This document shows positions 8,514-16,447 of a stretch of 40,720 nt of DNA, in pieces. The position numbers and the translations under genes are program-made. Source of the stretch: Lachnospiraceae bacterium (GTDB lineage: Bacteria > Bacillota > Clostridia > Lachnospirales > Lachnospiraceae); the NCBI GenBank assembly GCA_017469275.1, contig JAFUGT010000063.1, positions 1 to 40,720 on the forward strand. Reading direction: 5' to 3'. The notes beneath the pieces were generated by a model. The model was not told the DNA's origin and searched no databases. It saw only the letters and a program-made list of their open reading frames with translations. Each line of letters opens with the position of its first letter. The stretch's first letter is position 1.

Positions 8514-9713
8514 TCATTCCACTATCGTGATAACATCCTTAAGTATATAATTAAATGCCGGTGCAGATGCGTTCTCATTCTCTATATAACCGTTTTTCAA
8601 ATCAATTGTATTATTCGGATCGTCCGGATCAACACCGATATAATCACCTTTAAATACTACAATCTGATTCTTTTTGAATTTGTTAATTGTATCATTAACC
8701 ATTTCTTCGGTGCCGTCAGCAGCTATCAAAGAGTTTATATCAAGTATTTGAACCCAATCCTGCTCGAAACCTCCACCCACATCATTACCATGGACGTTAC
8801 CTGTCACATTCTTTTCTATCTCTTTACCATGTAATACCGCTTCTACGGCAGACGTAATATATTTTGACCAGTTGATTCTGGAACTGGCCAAAGTTGTTGT
8901 AGGTGCAACGTCCATCATACTTTGATTATATCCTATGTGATATACAGTACTGCCCTTTTCGAAAGCCTCTTCACATGCAACTGCCGGACCAATCGTATCC
9001 GAATGCTGAGAAATGATAACACAACCGTCATCAATCAATTCCTCTGCACAGCTTTTTTCCAAAGTATAACTGGTCCAGGTATCCGTATATTTCACTTCCA
9101 TAACCGCATCCGGAACTATAGTTCTAACACCTAAGATAAATGCAGTATATCCGGATATAACTTCCGCATAAGGATAGGCTCCCACATAGCCAACTTTCGC
9201 CTGTTCCTTTGTAATGACGCCCTCATCTATCATCTCTTTGAGCTTCATTCCGGCAATAATACCTGTGACATATCTACCCTGATATATCTCACCCATAAAT
9301 GTGTGGTAATTAGGAAGCGGCTCATTACCTGCATTATCTCCCGTTGCCTGACAGAATTGTATGTTGGGATTTTTTTTTGCAAACTCCTTGGCAATGTTTT
9401 GATACCCATAGCTGGTTGTAAATATAATATCGCATCCTTCTTCGACAAGACCGGCTAACGCCTCTTCTCCTTTCTCCTCAGGAATATTAGTCCTTGCAAC
9501 CGTTATGACCTTTCCATCATAATTATTCTCATCCAAAATCCTCTGAGCTTTAATAAAATTATTAGTATAAGGTGCGCTCTCATCACCGTCATATACAAAT
9601 CCGACCTTAATGGTCTTCTCTTCCTCTTCCTTAAATACCAATAAACTCAAAGCAGCATATATACCAATTACGACAAGGGCAGTTACTACTGCTGTTATTC
9701 TCATTCTCTTCAT
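8514..9713 (-). CDS. Membrane-anchored BMP/Med-family substrate-binding protein
   Basis: A 399-residue protein with one N-terminal hydrophobic segment (about 5-28) followed directly by KEEEEKTIKVGFVYDGD, then a two-lobed binding fold typical of the BMP (basic membrane protein, PnrA/Med) family. Supporting stretches are GCDIIFTTSYGYQNIAKEFA, VGYVGAYPYAEVISGYTAF, and GCVIISQHSDTIGPAVAC. There is no lipobox Cys, so it is probably held by an uncleaved anchor rather than as a lipoprotein. Known members bind nucleosides or related ligands for ABC importers, but no permease or ATPase genes are nearby. Its ATG shares one base with the TAA of the HD-GYP receptor gene (TAATG), which implies tight translational coupling and a role as that receptor's ligand-binding partner. 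Confidence 0.85.
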   Translation of the reverse strand: MKRMRITAVVTALVVIGIYAALSLLVFKEEEEKTIKVGFVYDGDESAPYTNNFIKAQRILDENNYDGKVITVARTNIPEEKGEEALAGLVEEGCDIIFTTSYGYQNIAKEFAKKNPNIQFCQATGDNAGNEPLPNYHTFMGEIYQGRYVTGIIAGMKLKEMIDEGVITKEQAKVGYVGAYPYAEVISGYTAFILGVRTIVPDAVMEVKYTDTWTSYTLEKSCAEELIDDGCVIISQHSDTIGPAVACEEAFEKGSTVYHIGYNQSMMDVAPTTTLASSRINWSKYITSAVEAVLHGKEIEKNVTGNVHGNDVGGGFEQDWVQILDINSLIAADGTEEMVNDTINKFKKNQIVVFKGDYIGVDPDDPNNTIDLKNGYIENENASAPAFNYILKDVITIVE

Positions 9714-12700
9714 TAAGATTCACTCTCCTTGTCATTATTATTTGATTGCTTATTATCGGCTTTTGTAACTTTTTGTGAATTAGAATTATTATAAAGGGCA
9801 TCCACATCTATCTTGCCGTCTTCAATCAGTTTTAGCATTATATCGACCATCTGAGGATCAAATTGCGTTCCCTTGCATCTTTTAATTTCACTAAGGACAT
9901 AATCGAAATCTAATTTTTTACGATATACACGATTAGCAGTCATTGCATCAAATGCATCTGCCATACCAATGATTCTGCCGTATAACGGTATATCTTCGCC
10001 GGATAACCCCTGAGGATATCCCGTTCCGTCATATTTCTCATGATGATACAAAGTACCGTCAATAGCGTGCTCCACAAGTGTAAAATCCTTTAATATCTCC
10101 GCACCTCGTGTAACATGTGATTTCATTATTTCATATTCTTCGTCCGTTAATTTACCCGGCTTATTAAGTACCCTGTCAGGGATTCCTATTTTACCTATAT
10201 CATGTAAAAGAGCAGCTTTACGGAGATTTTCACACTCTTCCTCCGAAAACCCTAACTCTTTTGCTATCAAAACACTGTAATCAGAAACACGTTGCGAATG
10301 TTGACTTGTATTCTCGTCTTTTGCATCAACAGTCTTTGCTATGGCAAGAATCGTCTCATTACCCATTCGGAGCTGATTTCTTGCAAATTCAAGTTCTTTT
10401 CTCTGGTAATTGATAGTTCTCTGTATCTGTGTTCTTGCGATAAACCATGTGAACCATATAATAGCAAGCATTGCAACTATAAGCATATACATATGAAACC
10501 AGGTTGTATCATATATCTCATCTTCCTTGATTATCTCGAATACGCTTTCCTCTATCACATTCTCATTCTTATCATCTAATACACATAGATGGAATTTGTA
10601 CTTACCAGATGGAACATTAGTATACACTATACTGGTCAATTCACTTTGCGGCAATGTTGTTATCGGTGTATCAAATCCTTCCAGATAATATTCTACATTC
10701 GGATCATCCACAGTATAATTAATAACTTCGGGAATTATTTCTATTTTGCTGGTATCCCTGCTGACATATAAAGGCTCTCCACGCTCTATAGTATGAGCTT
10801 CATTGTCAAGATACACTGAAGATATCATCATACGATAAGATTTTCTGGTAACACTGTAATCATCAATATTCATACGATAAACGCCATTATCACAGGAGAG
10901 ATATAAGTTCCCTTTGTCATCCAAATAATCCCATGAATTAGCGGTCAAAGACGCATTTAACCCCTTCTTTGTATCAAGCAATTCATATTCAGGTTTATCT
11001 AAGGAATTAATAATTTCGCTTCTATCAGTCACATATATACCCGCACTGCTTAATACAAACAATCTTCCATCGTCAAATGGCCACACGTCATAATTATTAT
11101 AATACGGAAAATTATCCAACATACTGATGTTGTCATATCTGTCCATATAACACAGTCCGTTGCTGGTTACGATATATGCCCCTTTTTCAACGGGATCTTC
11201 TACTATTCTGAGTATAACATCCGAACTCAATCCATCATTGTCGGTATATCTTCCTATAACCTCACCATCTTTTATTACTGCAATACCGTCACCATCAGTA
11301 CCGCACAATATACGTCCGTCCGACAATTCTGCCAGACATAGGATCATAGCCTTAGAAAGTCCGCTCTCATAAGGAATAGTCTTCGTCAAAATATTGCCTT
11401 CAAAAAATCCAACACAGGTATCACAGGAAGCAACAATATTCCCATTTGAGAGTTGAATTATGACTCTCGCCCAATCACCGAATTGCTCCTCCGTACTGTC
11501 AAAAGTGGTAATTTCTCCGTCTTTTTGCACATGCCAAATCCCCTTACCGTAGGTGCAAATCCACAAACTTTCATCAGAGTCAACCATAAGACACCTGATA
11601 CGTATATCCTTAAGTTGTTCGGTAAGCTCATCTTCCACAGGAATATTGGTCTTACTATTGATTATAACAAGTCCGTTATCAGTACCAACGTATAGATTAT
11701 CATTCCACATGGTTACGGCATTTACTACTTTACCTGACAGTCCTGCTGAAAGGAATAAATCAGTAAATGGTGATTTAGATAATTTCAAAAGACCGAGTCT
11801 TGATGATGAAAACCACAAATTCCCCTGATAATCAACATCCATATTGTCTATTGAATTATTAAACGAGCCTGTATTGATCATAACGAATTTATTAAAGGAG
11901 TCCACATAACCTATTCCGTTATCAGAACAAATATACATTAAGTTATCGTCAGTAAAGAATACTCTGTTGATCGTATTCAACTCCTTACAACTGATAACTC
12001 CCTTTTTCTCAAATTTATCTGCCGATACATCATAATAATAAATATTACCGGAAGATGTTCCCACATATAGCATTCCGGATTTATCAAATGTGGCACATGT
12101 ATATATCTCCTGTTCTGCGTTTAGCTTCGCTCTTGATATAATGCTTTCACCATTTATAAGGTACATATCACCATCATTGGTTACAGTAACAATCTCACCC
12201 TCATCATTAGATGTAATGCTATGAGCATATACTATTTCTTCCAATTCCTTCACCATACCAAGTCCGCCATCAAGAGTCATTATCTGAAGACTTGATGTAG
12301 TACCGATATAATAATTACCATTTGTCGATCTTGTAATACATCTTACGGAATTAGCCGGAAGACCATCCGACTCATCAACAACATTGGTTATCTTTTCGTT
12401 AATCGCTATTGACAGACCATTATCATTAGTTCCAATCCATAATCTTCCCTCTTCATCAAGATAAAGGCAATTAACATTTCTTACCGAGTCATAATTACTC
12501 ATAAATCTGAACTCACTGCCGTTATAACGATAAAGACCTGCATAGGTTCCCACCCACAAAATACCGTCACTGGTCTGTATCACGTCATTGGCTTCTCCAC
12601 ACGGAAGACCGTTCTCACTGCTATACACAATCTGAATGTTATTTTCAAAATCAGAATTTTCAGCATTTACAGTAAGACCGTTCATTCCAATGCCACATAA

Positions 12701-13279
12701 TAGGGCTATGGGAATAATCGCAGCCGATATATTCTTTTTATTTCTAAATCTGTAAAATTTGATAGATAGATAAAGAATTAATAACGTTATTACTTTATCA
12801 AGAAAGTCCACATAGAATTCTCCGATAGAGGCAGCAAAAATATGATTGACATCCTGCTCTAACAGATAAGAGTAGACACCGTCTCCCCAAATATTACCGA
12901 CCTTTCCATCGAATAAAAGGATGTTAAGGGGAGTTGAAATCATGACAGAAAACAAAGTAACAATAACACTTGCTGTTAAAGTTCCGAACAGAGAGTCAAA
13001 TAAATTCTTTTTTGCAGCTATTCCCACACTAACTCCGATAGCAACACTTGTGATGCCGTATATGAAAGAAGTCGTATCCTTAATACCATACATAATATTA
13101 CCTGCAAGCCCTACAATCGCACCACAAAAAGGATCGCATACATATGCAGCATAAACAGTTCCAATGGAATCCATCCAGATTGGAAGGGAATAATATGCAG
13201 CTATAACTTTTCCAAAATAATTTATCAATATCATTAAAACAATAAATATAGCAATCTTATAAGTTTTCCTTGTAATCAT
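9713..13279 (-). CDS. Hybrid receptor: ECF-S-like membrane domain, beta-propeller sensor, Y_Y_Y, HD-GYP phosphodiesterase
   Basis: A 1188-residue protein. Residues about 1-180 form five or six membrane helices resembling ECF-transporter substrate-binding (S) proteins (PIWMDSIGTVYAAYVCDPF, GLAGNIMYGI). A second signal-anchor-like helix (about 185-205, ending NGLTVNAE) leads into about 12-14 two-component-regulator propeller repeats (GILWVGTYAGLYRYNG, GRLWIGTNDNGL, DNLYVGTDNGLVIIN), a Y_Y_Y domain (about 860-935), a membrane helix (about 945-968) and an HD-GYP domain (about 1000-1160). The last has HDIGKIGIPD and HHEKYDGTGYP, so c-di-GMP hydrolysis looks possible. The ectodomain is the type known from Bacteroidetes hybrid two-component sensors. 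ATG 13279 is chosen because GGAG lies 7 bases upstream; an upstream TTG is too close to that site. It is coupled to the BMP gene. Confidence 0.88.
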   Translation of the reverse strand: MITRKTYKIAIFIVLMILINYFGKVIAAYYSLPIWMDSIGTVYAAYVCDPFCGAIVGLAGNIMYGIKDTTSFIYGITSVAIGVSVGIAAKKNLFDSLFGTLTASVIVTLFSVMISTPLNILLFDGKVGNIWGDGVYSYLLEQDVNHIFAASIGEFYVDFLDKVITLLILYLSIKFYRFRNKKNISAAIIPIALLCGIGMNGLTVNAENSDFENNIQIVYSSENGLPCGEANDVIQTSDGILWVGTYAGLYRYNGSEFRFMSNYDSVRNVNCLYLDEEGRLWIGTNDNGLSIAINEKITNVVDESDGLPANSVRCITRSTNGNYYIGTTSSLQIMTLDGGLGMVKELEEIVYAHSITSNDEGEIVTVTNDGDMYLINGESIISRAKLNAEQEIYTCATFDKSGMLYVGTSSGNIYYYDVSADKFEKKGVISCKELNTINRVFFTDDNLMYICSDNGIGYVDSFNKFVMINTGSFNNSIDNMDVDYQGNLWFSSSRLGLLKLSKSPFTDLFLSAGLSGKVVNAVTMWNDNLYVGTDNGLVIINSKTNIPVEDELTEQLKDIRIRCLMVDSDESLWICTYGKGIWHVQKDGEITTFDSTEEQFGDWARVIIQLSNGNIVASCDTCVGFFEGNILTKTIPYESGLSKAMILCLAELSDGRILCGTDGDGIAVIKDGEVIGRYTDNDGLSSDVILRIVEDPVEKGAYIVTSNGLCYMDRYDNISMLDNFPYYNNYDVWPFDDGRLFVLSSAGIYVTDRSEIINSLDKPEYELLDTKKGLNASLTANSWDYLDDKGNLYLSCDNGVYRMNIDDYSVTRKSYRMMISSVYLDNEAHTIERGEPLYVSRDTSKIEIIPEVINYTVDDPNVEYYLEGFDTPITTLPQSELTSIVYTNVPSGKYKFHLCVLDDKNENVIEESVFEIIKEDEIYDTTWFHMYMLIVAMLAIIWFTWFIARTQIQRTINYQRKELEFARNQLRMGNETILAIAKTVDAKDENTSQHSQRVSDYSVLIAKELGFSEEECENLRKAALLHDIGKIGIPDRVLNKPGKLTDEEYEIMKSHVTRGAEILKDFTLVEHAIDGTLYHHEKYDGTGYPQGLSGEDIPLYGRIIGMADAFDAMTANRVYRKKLDFDYVLSEIKRCKGTQFDPQMVDIMLKLIEDGKIDVDALYNNSNSQKVTKADNKQSNNNDKESES

Positions 13280-13310
13280 TTTCAATCTCCATATATCACC
13301 ATGTGTTCAC

Positions 13311-13364
13311 TCGCAAAATATCCGATTTGCACACAAGGGTGCAACCACTTTGCTCATTATATCA
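13311..13364 (-). repeat. Structured intergenic repeat, copy B
   Basis: On the minus strand it reads GATATAATGAGCAAAG, then a hairpin (TTGCAC, loop CCTTGT, GTGCAA), then ATTTTGCGA. The outer GCAAA and TTTGC can also pair. It lies in the 5' leader of the HD-GYP receptor gene, about 30 bases from the start codon. The outer parts match copies A and C; the hairpin arms do not. Confidence 0.65.
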
Positions 13365-13390
13365 CGTCGACTGTCGTCTCCGTGTGTTTT

Positions 13391-13442
13391 TTCGCAAAAG
13401 TGCGTTTCATGCAAGCATGACGCACCTTTGCTCATTATATCA
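13391..13442 (-). repeat. Structured intergenic repeat, copy C
   Basis: On the minus strand it reads GATATAATGAGCAAAGG, then GTGCGT-CATG, loop CTTG, CATG-AA-ACGCAC (10 paired bases with a 2-base bulge), then TTTTGCGAA. The TATAAT at its edge doubles as the -10 box of the promoter at 13434-13462, so this copy would be at the start of the transcript. Confidence 0.65.
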
Positions 13443-13462
13443 AAACATCCAAAAATAATCAA
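13434..13462 (-). promoter_or_regulatory. Sigma-A promoter of the HD-GYP / BMP operon
   Basis: TTGATT (13457-13462 on the minus strand), a 17-base spacer, then TATAAT (13434-13439). The -10 box is perfect and the -35 box matches four of six. It fires toward the receptor gene with a leader of about 150 bases holding repeat copies B and C. The four 20-bp tandem repeats end 5 bases upstream of the -35 box. Confidence 0.6.
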
Positions 13463-13466
13463 CGCA

Positions 13467-13546
13467 TTATCAAACAATCCTGTAACTTAACAAAAAATCC
13501 GATAACTTATCAAAGAATCCGGTAACTTATCAAACAATCCGGTAAC
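13467..13546. repeat. Four tandem 20-bp direct repeats between divergent genes
   Basis: Four uninterrupted units, each exactly 20 bases, of the form TTATCAAACAATCCGGTAAC, starting at 13467, 13487, 13507 and 13527. Units differ at one to four positions; the AATCC core and the TAAC end are kept in all. A period near two helical turns places equivalent faces on one side of the DNA. The array lies directly upstream of the HD-GYP operon promoter and about 30 bases upstream of a possible -10 box for the subtilase, so a regulator-binding array is a reasonable inference. There are no spacers, so it is not a CRISPR array. Confidence 0.85.
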
Positions 13547-13575
13547 TTAATATTATATTCATCATATTATATAAA

Positions 13576-13581
13576 TATAAT
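13576..13581 (+). promoter_or_regulatory. Possible -10 box for the subtilase gene
   Basis: A perfect TATAAT lies 36 bases upstream of the subtilase start, but no good -35 hexamer is found 16-18 bases before it (TTATAT at best). This fits either a weak promoter or one needing an activator bound at the adjacent tandem repeats. The surrounding DNA is very A/T rich, so a chance match is possible. Confidence 0.35.
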
Positions 13582-13617
13582 CAGTTTACACATTTTTTAT
13601 TGCATGAGGTATCATAA

Positions 13618-14478
13618 ATGTCATCAGTAAAAAAAATTCCTGCCATTGTTTCCGGTGCCGTCCCCTTTCACGACAGAGGGATTACAGGAAAGAAGGTTAC
13701 AATTGCCATTATGGATTCAGGGCTTTCGCCACATAACGAAATTGCCGCCAACAGAATACTTACCTTCAAGGATTTCATATATGGAAAAAAAGCTCTGTAT
13801 GATGACTATTCCCACGGAACTCATGTTACGGGAATTGCTGCTGCCACTTCCATCGGAATAGCACCTGAGTGCAATCTGGTAATACTGAAAGTTCTAGATG
13901 AACATGGCAACAGTGAAACAGATCTCTTCATACATGCTATAAAGTGGATACTTACGAATTATCTGATCTATAACATCAGAATTGTTAATATATCTATCGG
14001 TGGTAACAGTGAAGAACTCCGTCATGAGAACAACAGATTAAATGTGTGGATAAAGAAATTATGGGAACACGGAATCATAGTATGCTGTTCAGCCGGTAAC
14101 AACGGTCCTGTAGAGGGTTCTATATCTGCTCCCGGTAACTGCCCTGAAGTAATAACTGTCGGCTCCTATGACGGACAGCATTTTTCTTCGGCAGGACCAC
14201 TACGCCCATATATAACAAAACCGGAGCTGGTCGCTCCGGGTTATCACATATTAAGTTTGAAACCTCACTCAGGCTATTCTATCAAAAGCGGTACTTCCAT
14301 GTCTGTACCTTTTATAAGCGGATACTGCGCCCTGATGTTACAGATTTGGCCTGATTACTCCAACGATCAGGTCAAAATGCATCTTATGGAATCCGCCTAC
14401 AATGTTCCGTATCTGCCTTATAACATGCAGGGTGCCGGAATAGTAAGCCTTAATAAGCTTCTATCCTTTATTCTTTAA
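13618..14478 (+). CDS. Intracellular subtilisin-family (S8) serine peptidase
   Basis: A 286-residue subtilase with the complete catalytic set: Asp in AIMDSGLSPH (about residue 33), His in YSHGTHVTGIAA (about 68), the oxyanion Asn in SAGNNGP, and Ser in KSGTSMSVPFISG (about 232). There is no signal peptide or long propeptide, and the catalytic core starts almost at once, so the enzyme is probably cytoplasmic like Bacillus intracellular serine protease. GAGG lies 9 bases before the ATG. It is the only plus-strand gene in the window, diverging from the HD-GYP receptor and converging on the uvrD-like gene. Its substrate is unknown. Sharing a control region with the receptor suggests possible co-regulation. 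Confidence 0.95.
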   Translation: MSSVKKIPAIVSGAVPFHDRGITGKKVTIAIMDSGLSPHNEIAANRILTFKDFIYGKKALYDDYSHGTHVTGIAAATSIGIAPECNLVILKVLDEHGNSETDLFIHAIKWILTNYLIYNIRIVNISIGGNSEELRHENNRLNVWIKKLWEHGIIVCCSAGNNGPVEGSISAPGNCPEVITVGSYDGQHFSSAGPLRPYITKPELVAPGYHILSLKPHSGYSIKSGTSMSVPFISGYCALMLQIWPDYSNDQVKMHLMESAYNVPYLPYNMQGAGIVSLNKLLSFIL

Positions 14479-14489
14479 CACATAGGTAA

Positions 14490-14558
14490 TTGCGAAACCC
14501 CTTTTCTTTCTTTTGCCTTTGTGCATATTATGCAGTTCCATTGCAGGCACGTTCTCAC
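14490..14558 (+). repeat. TTGCGAAA / GCATATTATGC repeat, copy 1
   Basis: The element begins TTGCGAAACC, has a pyrimidine-rich middle, then GTGCATATTATGCAGTTCC and ends CACGTTCTCAC. It matches 25244-25312 at both ends and the centre. It fills the gap between the converging subtilase and uvrD-like genes, and the TGA stop of the latter lies at its right edge. No classical terminator is seen in this gap. Confidence 0.6.
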
Positions 14559-16447
14559 CCAAGAATCTCGTCAAGAAAGCGGGAAGCCGTAAGCTCCTTA
14601 TTATAATATTCCTTAACTTCATATATATGCAGATGATGTCTTGCGCGTGTCATAGCAACATAGAACATTCTTCGTTCTTCCTCAAGTTCTTCAGGAAGAA
14701 CTGCTTTCTTATATGGTGTAAGACCTTCATTCGCTTCGGGAATCAGGACCACATCATATTCCAAGCCTTTGGCGCTGTGCATCGTAGTGACTGCCACGCC
14801 TTCACGGTTATCCTCTCTATCCTGCCTGCTGTGCTCCTCAAGTTTTCTTCTGTATATTTCAATACTGTCAAACCATTCGATATATGAATTATACTGTCTT
14901 GCCATCTCGGAAAGTTCACAAAGCACTTCATAAAGATCATCCACATTAAGATGTCTGTAATTTGCATAATCTTTGAGATAAAGATCATAGCCTATAGCTT
15001 TTCTTATAAAATTAACTGCTGCATAGGGCTTTAATTTGGAAAGGGTTTCAAGGTCGTATCTCATTTGTATAAGATTGTCCTGCGCCCAATCCTTACCTTC
15101 ATACCGCTTTATCATATCATCAAAAGAAAAATCTTTTTCCGTAAGCATTTCCCTTGAGATATAACGGTTTGGTCTGTTGATTATTCTAAGGAACAGAGAC
15201 CTTTCCCTACTTCCCATGGCAGCATTTATATAATCAAAGATATTTTTTACGACAAAATGATCGTATATACACGGAACCTTATCTCTTGTATAAAATGGTA
15301 TATTATAATCCATAAGAATTTTCACAAGATTGCCGGCCTGAGCATTGGTTCTGTATATTACACTCATCTCAGAATAAGGAATTCCTTCCTCATGATATTT
15401 TCTTATTGTATCAAGAATCTCGCTGTTTTCCTCATTTCTGTTCTTCACATGATGAATATATATGGGTTCTTCATAATCACCACTGCTTGAAAGCCGCTTC
15501 TCATATCTTGCTTTGTTATGCTTAATTAATTTCTCGGAACCGTCAACTATATTCCTGCTGCATCTGTAATTCGTACCCAAAAGTGTAGTTTTGACATTTG
15601 GATAATCTTTACCAAAACCTAACATTATCTCAGGCTTGGCCCCGCGAAAACCATATATACTCTGGTCATCATCTCCAACAATGAAAAGATTGTTATCCGG
15701 TGCAGCCAATAATTTTGTAATCTCGTACTGAAGCTTGTTGATATCCTGAAACTCATCCACCAATATATATTTGTAGCGCTTCCTAAGACTTGAAAGAATA
15801 TCCGGTCTTTGCTTAAGAAGCTCATAGCAATACACCATCATATCATCGAAATCAAGCTTGCCATTATGAACTAAACAGTTTTGATATTCCTTATATATGT
15901 CTCTAAACACTTCTTCTCCAATGACAGAAGAATAGAAATGCTCCACGGGAATCATATCTCCCTTCATAAGACTTATCTCTTTGAGAATATCAGATATCAC
16001 TTCATCTTCGTCATCATATTCAAGTCCGCTCTTTGTAATTAATTCTCTGATAAGTTTGTATTTGTCATCGGAAGATATAATATTACCTGCGTTGTAGCCA
16101 TAGGCAGTTTTAAGTATATAGAAGAATACGGAATGAAAGGTTCCAAATGTAACACTACATTCCGTATTTCTTCCCGACGATTTATCAGACTGTGACAAAT
16201 CGCCCGTTCTTTTTCTCTCATTATTCAATACATCAAGAGACATGAACCTGTCCTTCATCTCTTTAGCACTCGCCCGCGTAAATGTTATAACAAGAATATT
16301 AGCGGGATTAATATGTGCTTCTTCGATAAGATATTTTATGCGGTATACTATAGCCGTAGTCTTACCCGAACCGGGACCCGCAAGTGCGATCATCGGCCCA
16401 TTCACATGATGTATTGCTTCAAGTTGTCCTTTATTAAACTCAGGCAT
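14555..16447 (-). CDS. UvrD/PcrA-like superfamily 1 DNA helicase
   Basis: A 630-residue 3'-5' helicase of the UvrD/Rep/PcrA family, shorter than PcrA (about 720). Motifs run in order: Walker A ALAGPGSGKTTAIVYRIKYL (about 17-36), ITFTRASAKEM, VDEFQDINKLQ (motif II), GDDDQSIYGFRGA (motif III), LGTNYRCS (motif IV), VTTMHSAKGLEYDVVLIP (motif V) and YVAMTRARHHL (motif VI). It probably unwinds DNA during repair or replication restart. Its ATG overlaps the 3' end of gltX by 8 bases, so it is likely translated from the same transcript. The C-terminal Tudor-like tail of PcrA is missing, so it may be a distinct paralogue rather than PcrA itself. Confidence 0.93.
   Translation of the reverse strand: MPEFNKGQLEAIHHVNGPMIALAGPGSGKTTAIVYRIKYLIEEAHINPANILVITFTRASAKEMKDRFMSLDVLNNERKRTGDLSQSDKSSGRNTECSVTFGTFHSVFFYILKTAYGYNAGNIISSDDKYKLIRELITKSGLEYDDEDEVISDILKEISLMKGDMIPVEHFYSSVIGEEVFRDIYKEYQNCLVHNGKLDFDDMMVYCYELLKQRPDILSSLRKRYKYILVDEFQDINKLQYEITKLLAAPDNNLFIVGDDDQSIYGFRGAKPEIMLGFGKDYPNVKTTLLGTNYRCSRNIVDGSEKLIKHNKARYEKRLSSSGDYEEPIYIHHVKNRNEENSEILDTIRKYHEEGIPYSEMSVIYRTNAQAGNLVKILMDYNIPFYTRDKVPCIYDHFVVKNIFDYINAAMGSRERSLFLRIINRPNRYISREMLTEKDFSFDDMIKRYEGKDWAQDNLIQMRYDLETLSKLKPYAAVNFIRKAIGYDLYLKDYANYRHLNVDDLYEVLCELSEMARQYNSYIEWFDSIEIYRRKLEEHSRQDREDNREGVAVTTMHSAKGLEYDVVLIPEANEGLTPYKKAVLPEELEEERRMFYVAMTRARHHLHIYEVKEYYNKELTASRFLDEILG

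Noticed and set aside
13467-13546. CRISPR array
   Set aside because: The 20-base repeats are directly adjacent with no spacers, and no cas genes are present.
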